A stretch of 64,000 bases of DNA, from contig WJMA01000010.1 of assembly GCA_014728175.1 (NCBI GenBank), positions 1 through 64,000 of the forward strand, written 5' to 3'. A program made the position numbers and the translations under genes. The notes beneath the pieces are model-generated. The model worked only from the letters and a program-made list of their open reading frames with translations. It made no database searches and was not told the origin of the DNA. Positions 18,144 to 27,700 of the stretch are shown here, in pieces (the stretch's first letter is position 1; the number at the start of each line of letters is the position of its first letter). Source of the stretch: Candidatus Fermentibacterota bacterium (GTDB lineage: Bacteria; Fermentibacterota; Fermentibacteria; Fermentibacterales; JCC-6).

Positions 18144-18757
18144 TAGCGTGGGTCCTTTCGCTTCTGCAGAGTCATCCCCCCGGGATATGGGTGTTGGGGC
18201 TTCTGGGCATGACCGCCGCCACCGAGACCATGTTCCCGCCCTTTCCCGGAGACCTGGTCTTCTTGATAGTCGCCGGGTGGGCGGTTCTGGGAGGATCACC
18301 CATCTGGGGCGTGATTGCTGTCGGGTTCCTCGGCTGCCTGGTCTCCAGCTACTTCCTGTACAGAATAGGAAACACGGCCGGTCGGGGTTTCACCAGGGGC
18401 TATCTCTCCAGGAAGTTCGACCCGGAAAAGGTTGAGCGGGCGCAGAAACTCTTCTCCGGACATGGGCCGATCATCCTGATAGCCAGCAGGTTCATCCCCG
18501 GCATAAGGTCTCTCCTGGTAGTGGTCGCCGGTGCCTCGGGAATGACCGCCACCGCCACCCTGCTCCCGGTCGCTCTCAGCGCCGCTGTGTGGTACTCGCT
18601 GCTGGCGGTGGGCGGAAAGTTGATGGGAGCGAATGCGGAGGCGGCCAGAGCGTTCATGGACAGCTACGAGCGATGGATATGGCTTGCCGTAGGGGTCGGG
18701 GCGGGGATATACGCCCTGGGAATGATCTTCAGATCGAGGGGAGAGAGTGAGGGATGA
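18140..18757 (+). CDS. DedA family membrane protein
   Basis: TETMFPPFPGDLVFLIVAG...RFIPGIRSLLVVVAGASGM. Confidence 0.87.
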   Translation: MIAWVLSLLQSHPPGIWVLGLLGMTAATETMFPPFPGDLVFLIVAGWAVLGGSPIWGVIAVGFLGCLVSSYFLYRIGNTAGRGFTRGYLSRKFDPEKVERAQKLFSGHGPIILIASRFIPGIRSLLVVVAGASGMTATATLLPVALSAAVWYSLLAVGGKLMGANAEAARAFMDSYERWIWLAVGVGAGIYALGMIFRSRGESEG

Positions 18758-19494
18758 GCGGCGGCGATGTATGGCGGGCGGTCTCGGCCGTATTCGTTCA
18801 GCTGGTAAGACCTGGCCGGGCCTACAGGCTTCTGCGACGACCCCGCGCGGCGATGGTAGCCCTGTCGGTAACCGCCGGGGTGGTGGTCGGGCTATCCGCC
18901 CTTACGCTGATGCTTATGGATTGGGAACGGATAGAGAGGGAATGGCGTCTGGAGAGGACCGAGGAGCTTCTATCGGAGGAACGCTCGACTGCCTACACGG
19001 ATAGCGTCCTGACCGAGGAGATGTCCATGCTGGAGTGGCGCAGGAGCTCCCTTCCTCTCATAAGCCTCATGGAGAGAGCGCTTTACGCATTGGTAGGCGG
19101 GCTGGCGACGTTCGGTGTGGTCTACGCCGCCAAATGGAACTGGAAAAGGAATATATTGCTCCACTTGAAGGCGGCCGGCCTGGCTCAGGGAGCGTACATG
19201 ATCGTGGGTTTCCTGATCTCGGCCGTTTACGCGGCCGCCGGGTACTGGGACGCACCCTCCCCGGCCCTCTCTGCATTAATGCCCACAGATCTTGCCGACC
19301 CCTCCCGCCTCTACGTGTTCCTGTTCGTCATGCTCTCCCATGTGGACCTGCAGTCCGTGGTTGCGGTGGGACTCTGGGGCACCGGTCTGTCCGCGGCGTT
19401 CGATCGTCCGGCCGGAACGGGAATAAGGGTCACTTCTTTCGTTTATCTCTGCGGTGTGGTTCTGGTGGCTGCTCCCGTACTGGCCTCCCGATGA
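18754..19494 (+). CDS. Yip1-like polytopic membrane protein
   Basis: LVRPGRAYRLLRRPRAAMVALSVTAGVVVG; multiple TM helices. Confidence 0.55.
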   Translation: MSGGDVWRAVSAVFVQLVRPGRAYRLLRRPRAAMVALSVTAGVVVGLSALTLMLMDWERIEREWRLERTEELLSEERSTAYTDSVLTEEMSMLEWRRSSLPLISLMERALYALVGGLATFGVVYAAKWNWKRNILLHLKAAGLAQGAYMIVGFLISAVYAAAGYWDAPSPALSALMPTDLADPSRLYVFLFVMLSHVDLQSVVAVGLWGTGLSAAFDRPAGTGIRVTSFVYLCGVVLVAAPVLASR

Positions 19495-19540
19495 GGGCGT
19501 CGCGGGGATCGCCACCGGTCTTGGGCTCGGGGAGGTTTCC

Positions 19541-20863
19541 ATGAAGGTTCTTCTATTTCTTTTCGCTCTGGGTTTTCTGGTAACCGGGGTTTCCGGTGAG
19601 GAGACCGACTCGGGCGACAGCCTGGCCCTTGATCTGTCCGGATGGGTATCGCTGGCCCTGCGAAGCTCCCCCGATCTGGTATCGGCGCGGGCGTCTGTCA
19701 ATACTTCGGAAGCCGCGCTTACCGCATCCAGGTCGTTTATGTGGCCCAGCCTGACCTTTTCCGCCTCCGCCGGTCACGAGTGGACCTCCTCCTCTCTGGG
19801 AGAGTACGAGGTCGGCTCGGGACAAACCGACTACGATTCCTACTCCAGCTCGCTGCTCCTGTCGCAGGAGCTTCTATCCTCCGGCGGCTCCAGCTGGATG
19901 GACCTCTACGCCAGCAGGCATCGGCTCCAAGCATCCCGGCAGGACTACAGGCAGACCGAGCTGGACGTGGTGTTGGAGGTCGTGGAGAGCTACTACTCCT
20001 TCGTGGAGGCCCGGGAGCTTCTGGAGTCCTCCCGCAGAACGCTTCGCAGAAGCAGCAGTCAGCTGGAGAAGACCGAGCATCTTTACGACCTGGGCGCGGC
20101 CACCACCCTGGAGATCACCCAGGCCAGGGTACGGGAAAGCTCGGACAGGCTTGACGTGGCCCAGCGCAGGCAGGCTCTTTCCACGGCTTACTACGATCTA
20201 TGCGAGGCCGCGGGGGTAGAGCCCGACGGCAGTTACGCCGTTCGAGCGGAGGAAGTGTTCCAACCGCTTACCGAGGAGGACGTTCAATCCATCCCCCTGG
20301 TCCTGGACGGGAATCCCTCCCTGGTCGCCCAGAGTGAGAGGTTGTTCTCCACGGAGGACGAGCTCTCCGCCAGCAAGCGCAGCTACTGGCCTTCGCTCAA
20401 CGCGAGGGGCAGGTGGAGCTGGAGCTCCACCGAGTTCGATCTGGGTGGCGTACCCGAGGAGGACAGCTGGAGCGTGTCTCTCAACCTTACCTGGTCGATC
20501 TTCGATGGCTGGCTGCGGGAGAGCAACATCAATAGCGCCCGGGCCAGCGTGCTGCAGAGCAGGGCGTCGCTGGAGTCGCTGCGAAGGTCTTTACGCACCG
20601 GCCTGGAGAGCGCTTACGAGAACCTGCTTTACTCCATAAGGAGCTACGAGCTGGCCGAGCTCAGCTTGGAGCAGGCCCGCAAACAGCTTGAGCTCTCGCA
20701 GACCAGCTACGATCTGGGAGCCCTGAGCCTGCTGGACCTCCTCGAGGCCCAGGAGGGGCTGTCGGATGCCGAGGCGTCGGTGGTCTCCGCCAGGATCTCC
20801 TGCCTGAAGGCCGAGGCCGGTCTGTGGGTTTTGATGGGTAGGATGCCCAGGCTGGGGGAGTAG
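19541..20863 (+). CDS. TolC family outer membrane efflux protein
   Basis: Signal peptide MKVLLFLFALGFLVTGVSG; SWVSLALRSSPDLVSARASVNTSEAALTASRSFMWPSLTFSAS; ARKQLELSQTSYDLGALSLLDLLEAQEGLSDAEASVVSA. Confidence 0.92.
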   Translation: MKVLLFLFALGFLVTGVSGEETDSGDSLALDLSGWVSLALRSSPDLVSARASVNTSEAALTASRSFMWPSLTFSASAGHEWTSSSLGEYEVGSGQTDYDSYSSSLLLSQELLSSGGSSWMDLYASRHRLQASRQDYRQTELDVVLEVVESYYSFVEARELLESSRRTLRRSSSQLEKTEHLYDLGAATTLEITQARVRESSDRLDVAQRRQALSTAYYDLCEAAGVEPDGSYAVRAEEVFQPLTEEDVQSIPLVLDGNPSLVAQSERLFSTEDELSASKRSYWPSLNARGRWSWSSTEFDLGGVPEEDSWSVSLNLTWSIFDGWLRESNINSARASVLQSRASLESLRRSLRTGLESAYENLLYSIRSYELAELSLEQARKQLELSQTSYDLGALSLLDLLEAQEGLSDAEASVVSARISCLKAEAGLWVLMGRMPRLGE

Positions 20864-20869
20864 GCCGTA

Positions 20870-21149
20870 GTGTCACGTACCCGGAGAGCGTTTCTGACGG
20901 GGCTGGCGCTGGTGGTAGTCGTGGTCCTTATAGTGTCGGTCTCCGGCCGGGAGAATCCTGGGTATCCTGATCGGCTACGCTCTGGCCGCGGCGGTATCGG
21001 AGTTTACGCCCATTCCCTCCAATGTGGAGCCGTGGAGCGTCGCGGTGGCCTTTGAAACAAGCGCCGGTGCGGGAATCATTGCCGGAGTCTACCCTGCCTA
21101 TAGGGTATTCCGGATGAGCCCGGTGGACGCTCTGGGTTACAGATGGTAG
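20870..21149 (+). pseudogene. Fusion scar: 5' end of a MacA/HlyD-like adaptor joined out of frame to 3' end of a MacB/FtsX-type ABC permease
   Basis: Frame from GTG 20870: MSRTRRAFLTGLALVVVVVLIVSVSGRE (TM anchor). From about 20943 in the +1-shifted frame: GRILGILIGYALAAAVSEFTPIPSNVEPWSVAVAFETSAGAGIIAGVYPAYRVFRMSPVDALGYRW* (stop 21147-21149). Confidence 0.8.
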
Positions 21150-21185
21150 CCTATCGCGGTGCGCGGCTGTGGGGGGGTATGTGAC

Positions 21186-23672
21186 ATGATCTCCGGGCGA
21201 AGGCCCCTGGCCAGAAGGCTGACCGCGTTTTCGGCGGGTGTGGGCATCCTGCTTGCGCAGATAGTCTGGAATAGGCAGCTGGTTCTTCTTCTCGGCGGCA
21301 GCGTGGATGCGACGGCGGCGGTTCTGGCCGCGTTCATGCTGGGTCTGGGTCTGGGAGGAAGGACATTCGGCCTGCTGGCCCAGCGCTCCGACCGTCCGGT
21401 GGTGGTGCTCAGGCGCATACTGGCTCTCTGCGCCGTGGTTTCCTTCCTGCCCTTCTTCGGCTCCCGTCTGGCCTCCCAGATGTATCCCACCCTATACGGG
21501 TCCGGGCTTCCAGTACTGCCGGTACGATTCCTGATGAGCCTGGTACTGGTCTTTCCCGCGACCTTCCTGGCGGGGGGCGTGGTCCCGGTTATGGCCAGAA
21601 TCGTCCAGGGGGCGGACGGAGAAAGGGAGACGGCCAGACTATATGGGATAAACGCCGTGGGATCGGCCATCGGAGGCTTCCTGGCGGGATTCGTCCTGCT
21701 GGAGGTCTGCGGCGCGATGTGGACCTTGATCATCGGGGCGGTCCTGCTGGTCCTGCCGTCGGTGCTGTACGTCGAGACCACAGCGAAACCGACCAGAAGG
21801 ACGGGCCGGGGAGAGCGGCCGCCCTGGTTCCTTCTGGGGATATACGCGACCAGCGGCATGATAGCCCTGGCCTACGAAAGCGTCTGGACCAGGCAGTTGT
21901 CCTTCGTCCTGGGAAACAGCACCTACGCGTTTTCCCTGATGGGGGTGATGGTCCTTCTGGGAATAGGCCTGGGGAGCATCGCCGGACAGAAGGCTGGCAG
22001 CAGGGCGGCCAATCCGCTGGTCAGCCTGGCACTGGTGGAGACCGGGTTGGGCATAGCCAGCATACTGCCCCTGTCCGCCCTGGGAAGCTTCAACGACCTG
22101 GTGGATCTGTTCAGTGCGGGCGGCTGGGGAGGAATCGTACTGGGAAGAACCGTTTCCTGTGCCCTGTACATGTTGCCGTCGACCATGCTCATGGGAGCCA
22201 CCTTTCCCCTGATGGTGATGGCTGCGGCCAGAAGTCAAAGGCTGGGAGAGGACGTGGGAACGCTGTCGATGGCCAACTGCATCGGCGCGGCCCTGGGCCC
22301 GGTCTTGGCCACCATGGTTCTGTTCCGCTTCCTGGGCGTTACGGTATCCACCGCGGTGCTGGCCTGCGGCAGCATAGCCCTGGGTACCCTTTTGTTCCTG
22401 AAGGCTTCCCGGAAGCTGTTTCTGCCGATAAGCCTGGTGGCGGCCGCGGTGGTGATAGCCCTGGTTGCGGAATCGCCCCCCCCCGGTTCGCAGCCCCCGC
22501 CGGACATGGAGCTTTTGTTCTTCAGGGAGGATCGAACGGCCACGCTGTCGGTTTTCGGAAGGGAGTGGGACTCGCATAGAAGCCTTCGCATAAACGGGGT
22601 GGAGGAGGTCCCGATCGACCAGCCGTCTCTGGAAGCGTTCTACTCCCTGGGACATCTTCCCTGGGGGTACAACCCCGGGGCGGACCGGGCGATGGTGGTT
22701 GCTCTGGGAGGAGGTGTTACCGCCGGGGCGCTGCTTACCCATCCCCTGCAGCGGGTGGTTTGCGTAGAGCTGTGCCCGGGGCTTCTGGAGGCGCTGCCCC
22801 TGTTCGAGCGGGAGAACCGCAGGCCGGATAGGGACCGGAGGTTCGAGCTGGTCGCAGACGACGGGCGCAACTTCCTTTTGGGCAATGCAGATCTTTACGA
22901 CATAATAATTTGCGATGCAACTCATCCCGGTTCGGTGGACAGCTGGGTCCTCTACACCAGGGAGTTCTACGGATTGGTAAATTCCCGCCTGACCGAGGAC
23001 GGGATCGCCGCCCAGTGGGTACCGCTCCATCAACTCCCACCGGAGGAAATGCTGCGCATACTCGCTACCTGGGCCAGGGTGTTTCCCCATGCCGCGGTTC
23101 ACCTGGTCGGGGGAAGGCACATGGTGCTAGTAGGGTCTCCGGAGGAGCTGGAGCTGGACGTTCAGGCGATGTTCGAAGAGCCGGAGGCCGAAAGCCAGCT
23201 TCGAAGCTTGGGCTATGATCCCCGCTTCCCGGATCAGCTGAGGCCCCTTCTCCACGACCGACACCTGGACCGGCTGGCCGAAAGGGAGAATCTTCGTTCC
23301 AATACCGACACCAGGGCCTACTGCCAGTTCATTCGCTCCAAGCTGAAGGGAGGGGCGCAGAGCACGATCACCCCGAACGTGGCGTCTGCAATGTCCCTGA
23401 GGGATCGACCACCGTCCGATCTGCGCCTGGGCCAGATGATGTACTGGGAGGGTCTTCTTCCCCGGGCGGCGGAGCTTTTTCGGGACCTGGAATCTCCCCT
23501 GGGCAGAAGGTGGCTTTCGGTATGTCTGACCACGGCTGCCGAGCAGCAGGTCCAGGCCGGCAGAGGCGACGAATCGATACCGCTGTTGCGGGAGGCGCTG
23601 AGGGCGGATTCCACATGGAACCGGCCGAAGCGGCTCCTGGATATGATTGAGTCACGACTGCAGGAGTCATAG
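21186..23672 (+). CDS. Fused MFS-like membrane / spermidine-synthase-like (SpeE fold) protein with C-terminal helical repeat
   Basis: Multiple TM helices then MVVALGGGVTAGALLTHPLQRVVCVELCPGLLEAL...LVADDGRNFLL...YDIIICDATHPGS...LYTREFYGLVNSRLTEDGIAAQWVPL. Confidence 0.82.
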   Translation: MISGRRPLARRLTAFSAGVGILLAQIVWNRQLVLLLGGSVDATAAVLAAFMLGLGLGGRTFGLLAQRSDRPVVVLRRILALCAVVSFLPFFGSRLASQMYPTLYGSGLPVLPVRFLMSLVLVFPATFLAGGVVPVMARIVQGADGERETARLYGINAVGSAIGGFLAGFVLLEVCGAMWTLIIGAVLLVLPSVLYVETTAKPTRRTGRGERPPWFLLGIYATSGMIALAYESVWTRQLSFVLGNSTYAFSLMGVMVLLGIGLGSIAGQKAGSRAANPLVSLALVETGLGIASILPLSALGSFNDLVDLFSAGGWGGIVLGRTVSCALYMLPSTMLMGATFPLMVMAAARSQRLGEDVGTLSMANCIGAALGPVLATMVLFRFLGVTVSTAVLACGSIALGTLLFLKASRKLFLPISLVAAAVVIALVAESPPPGSQPPPDMELLFFREDRTATLSVFGREWDSHRSLRINGVEEVPIDQPSLEAFYSLGHLPWGYNPGADRAMVVALGGGVTAGALLTHPLQRVVCVELCPGLLEALPLFERENRRPDRDRRFELVADDGRNFLLGNADLYDIIICDATHPGSVDSWVLYTREFYGLVNSRLTEDGIAAQWVPLHQLPPEEMLRILATWARVFPHAAVHLVGGRHMVLVGSPEELELDVQAMFEEPEAESQLRSLGYDPRFPDQLRPLLHDRHLDRLAERENLRSNTDTRAYCQFIRSKLKGGAQSTITPNVASAMSLRDRPPSDLRLGQMMYWEGLLPRAAELFRDLESPLGRRWLSVCLTTAAEQQVQAGRGDESIPLLREALRADSTWNRPKRLLDMIESRLQES

Positions 23673-23687
23673 CTCTTTGGAGGAAAG

Positions 23688-24629
23688 ATGCCCAAGATAG
23701 CCTTTCTCTTTCCCGGCCAGGCCTCCCAGAGTGTGGGCATGGACGAGCATCTCGATGCGTACCCGGAAGCCGTGGAGGTGCTGGACAACCTGTCTCAACT
23801 CCAAACCGACGAGGACCTGAGAGAGCTGATATCCAACGGCCCTGAGGATCTGCTGACCAGGACCGACAACGTTCAGCCCGCCATAGCGGCGGTCAGCCTG
23901 GCCACCCTGGCCGTGCTCGAGAGGGCGGGAGTGGTGCCGCAGGGAGCGGCCGGCCACAGCCTGGGCGAGTACTCGGCACTGGTGGCGGCCGAGGTGATCG
24001 ATGTAGACCGGGCCTTGAGGCTGACCAGAGTCAGGGGAGAGCTGATGCAGCGATGCGCCGACCGTCATCCCGGAGGCATGCTCGCCCTGCTGGGTATGGA
24101 GGTGGAGCGGGTGAGAGAATGTCTGGAGGATGCTTCCCGATTGGGCCCGGTCGGCATCGCCAACGTCAACTCGTCCGGACAGGTTGTCGTCTCCGGTGCC
24201 CGGGAGGCCTTGGATAGGGCTAAGGAGCTGTGTAAAGAATCGGGTGCCAAGAGGATAATACCCCTGAAGGTGTCCGGGGCCTGGCACTCGCCGCTGATGG
24301 AGGATGCCGCGGAGGGATTGTGGTCGGCTCTGGTGGAGACCCGGTTCGACGACCCCGACCTGCCGGTTCTGGCCAACGTAACCGCCGACTACCTGGTCTC
24401 CGGGGATGAAAGCAGGATTCTTCTGCGCAAGCAGGTAGTATCTCCAGTGATGTGGGCGGCCACCATGGACAGGATGATCGATGACGGCTACGACACCTTC
24501 GTAGAGGTGGGGCCGGGTAGGGTGCTTCAGGGCCTTCTGCGCCGCAGGGAGGACATCTCCCTGTACGGCACCCAGGACGCGGACGCCCTCACCAGAACCG
24601 TAACCAACCTGGGGACGGGGGAACGTTAA
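23688..24629 (+). CDS. fabD: Malonyl-CoA:ACP transacylase
   Basis: KIAFLFPGQASQSVGM...AGHSLGEYSALVAA...ANVNSSGQVVVSGAREAL...PLKVSGAWHSPLM...FVEVGPGRVLQGLL. Confidence 0.94.
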   Translation: MPKIAFLFPGQASQSVGMDEHLDAYPEAVEVLDNLSQLQTDEDLRELISNGPEDLLTRTDNVQPAIAAVSLATLAVLERAGVVPQGAAGHSLGEYSALVAAEVIDVDRALRLTRVRGELMQRCADRHPGGMLALLGMEVERVRECLEDASRLGPVGIANVNSSGQVVVSGAREALDRAKELCKESGAKRIIPLKVSGAWHSPLMEDAAEGLWSALVETRFDDPDLPVLANVTADYLVSGDESRILLRKQVVSPVMWAATMDRMIDDGYDTFVEVGPGRVLQGLLRRREDISLYGTQDADALTRTVTNLGTGER

Positions 24630-24745
24630 ATCTCAATTAAAGCAAGCATAGTACACTTTTGCCTGGCTCGAGTTGAACGCTCACCCCGATTGCGGGGCTA
24701 CGGGATGCAGCAATTTAATTGGCGTTTAACATTCCCCCGTCCCCA
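24610..24745. repeat. Long imperfect inverted repeat / structured hairpin (31-nt arms) spanning the fabD stop and intergenic region
   Basis: 24611-24641 GGGGACGGGGGAACGTTAAATCTCAATTAAA versus the reverse complement of 24714-24744 GGGGACGGGGGAATGTTAAACGCCAATTAAA, 27/31 identical; interior also pairs (gcat/atgc, CCCCG-attg-CGGGG). Confidence 0.85.
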
Positions 24746-24756
24746 TAAGGGATAAG

Positions 24757-27700
24757 TTGGAAAACTGGCAAACCCTGCTGGAACGAGACCTGCAGAAGCT
24801 GGCCAAGCCCACCACCTCTCATCGGGGCGAGACTGCCCGGCTGGTCAAGGGAGAGCGCAGGAACGTGGCGGTTCTGTTCCTGGATCTGAAGGACTTCACC
24901 TCGCTTTCGGAGACCCTGGACCACGAAACGGTTCACAGCCTGGTGAACACGGTGATGAGCGCTTTGGCGGACGTGGTCACCAACTACGGAGGCTACGTGG
25001 ACAAGATAGAGGGCGATAGAATCATGGCCCTCTTCGGTGCCAGAAGGGCCGCCGAGAACGACAGCATCAGGGCGGTCTCCTGCGGGCTCAGGATGCTGCA
25101 GACGGTGGACGAGCTCAACACCATCCTGGAGGAGAGGGGCATCAGGCTGGGCGTTCGGGCCGGGATAAGCTGGGGTCCGGTAACCGTGGCCCCGGATGCG
25201 GTGGACCATCTGACGGCGACCGGAGACACGGTCAATCTGGGATCCAGGATGGAGGCTTCAGCCCCCCCGGACTCGATAATGGTTACCGGGGAGGTGAGAA
25301 GCGAATGTGGGGACTACTTCTCCTGGGAGAACCTGGGGCGGATATCCGTTAAGGGCAAGAAGGAGCCGGTGGACGTTTACAAGCCTCTGGGCCCCGGAGA
25401 GGTGCAGAAGGCCAGATGGGAGAGGGCCTCCAGGCTGGCCAGCACCTCCCTGGTGGGAAGGGATACGGAGCTGGACCTGCTGCGGAACTACTTCCACAGT
25501 CAGGTCGCCGAACGGCCGGACCTCAACCTCAGGGGAGGGCGAAGACATCTGGTGGTGGGCCTGAAGGGAGAGGCGGGGGTGGGCAAATCCAGGCTGGTGC
25601 ACGAATTTCTACGGGGCATCGACCGGACCGATGCGCTGGTGCTCAAGGGCCGGGCCCGGTCCTTCGCCCAGCAACCTTTCTGGCTCTGGACCTCCCTCGT
25701 AAGCGATTACCTGTCCCGAACCGGCGATGACTTCGACAGCGAGGCGGCGCTCTACGAGCGCGTAGAGTCCCTGGTGGCCGAACTGGATGCCCGGGCGGTC
25801 GGCGACGCTTTGGTCCGGTCGGTCCCGTTTCTCTGCTCGCTTCTGGCCGTTCCCTCCGAAGACCCCAGGCTGAGCGAGCTCGACGAGCGGTCCAGACACA
25901 GGGAGACGGTCATCGCCGTTCGTAATTTCGCAAGAGCCCTGGGCTCGGGTCACAGACTGGCGATCGTTCTGGACGACCTGCAGTGGATGGACCAGCCTTC
26001 CCGGCAGACCTTGAGCTTCGTGCTGAACAACTGCGACCTGCAACGGCCCATCCTGGTTCTGTGTATGTACAGGCCCGATTGGAAGGAAGAGGGATCTCCT
26101 CTGTCCGAGGTCCATCAAAATTACGCGGTAACGGAGGAGGTATTGCTGGAGCCTCTGACCGAGGCCGACTGCGAGCGACTGGCCGTAGGAATGCTGGATG
26201 GACCTCTGACCGAGGAGGCGCTGCGGTTCCTGGTCCGGCGTTCCGGCTGCAACCCCTTCTTCCTGGAGGAGCTGGTTCTGGATCTGGTCGAATGCGGAAA
26301 CCTGACCGAGACCCCGGAGGGATGGGCCTTGTCGGGAATGGAGGAAGACGTTTACGTTCCCTCGTCCGTAGACGGCCTGATCCGTTCGAGGATAGACCGG
26401 CTTCCCCTCGGGGAAAGGGAGGCCATGCAGCACTGCTCGGTTCTGGGCATGGACTTCGATCTGGCCCTTTTCGAGGAGCTCCATGGGGGACTCGGTCTTC
26501 GGACCGATGCGAATGCGGTGCTCGATTACCTGGTGGAAAGAGGTTTTCTGGTTCGCCCGGATCCTGCGGAGACCGGGGATTACTCGTTTAAAAACGCCCT
26601 GATAAGGCATTCCGCCTACGACACCCTCCTTCTGCACAACCGGAGGACGCTCCACCGATTAGCCGCCGAGTCCATGGAAGCGACGTACGCCGAAGACGAG
26701 GTGGAGAGGATGGCCCCCGTAATCGCCATGCACTGGGAAAAAACGGGTGACGTCGACCGGGCGATTCGGTGGGGGCTTAGGGCCATGCACACCTGCAGAA
26801 GGAATTATCTCAACGAGGAAGGACTGCAGTGGTCGGAGAAGGTCCTGGCCATGCTGGAAGATCGCCCAAGGGAGGGACGGTGGAAGCGCGACCTCCTGGA
26901 GACCCTCCTGGGAAAGGACGATCTTCTCAAGATTCTGGGAAGGCCCGAGGAGAGGGAGCGAAACCTGGAAAGGCTGCTCCGGCAGGCTCCGGAGAGCGAG
27001 CTGCCCGCCGACCACGCCGAGGTGCTCAGCCGTACGGCCCAGCTGTACCGGGTAACCGGAAGGCCGAAGGAGGCCCTGGAGATATGCGAGAGCGCTCTTC
27101 CCATCGCCCGAAGGGCGGGTGCCAGGAAAACAGAGATATACGTACTCAATACGATGGGGGTAATAAGAAGCGGGCTGCTGGGGGAGAGCGAGAAGGCACG
27201 GAAGATAATGACGAAGGCCCTCCAGCTCGCAGAGGAAACCGGCGACCTTTTGAATCAGATCACGCTGCTGGGTAACCTGGGCAATCTGACCTTGAGGTTG
27301 ATGGATCATAGGAAAGCCGCCGAGTATTGCAGCAGAGCGCTGGAGCTGGCCAGAGAGGTGGGAGAGAGAAGGATGGAGGGCATCCTGCTGGGCAATCTGG
27401 CCAGCCTTTACATGGAGGGCGGCAAATTCGACGAGGCCCACGAGTACTACCTCCAGGCTCTGGAGGTAAACAGGGAGACGGGTAACAGGCACGGTGAAGG
27501 CATAGTTCTGGGAAACCTGGGGATTCTTCTTAAAAGGCAGGAGAAGGCCGACGAGGCCAAGGAGTGCTACGACCGCGCTCTACAACTGAACGTCGAGACC
27601 GGAGACCTTGTGCCGCAGGCCCGGTTGCAGGTGAACCTGGGCAACCTGCACGATTCCCTGGAAGAGTACGAGGAGGCCATGAGCAGGTACGAGGCCGCCA

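Noticed and set aside
21639-23120. 493-aa antisense ORF (also 46852-48321 minus and 61366-63285 minus)
   Set aside because: Mirror frames of well-supported genes (SpeE-like, guaB, FG-GAP protein) with no recognisable domains.
24610-24745. Full insertion sequence or transposon at the fabD palindrome
   Set aside because: No transposase ORF and no clear target-site duplication; only a MITE-like or structural interpretation is possible.
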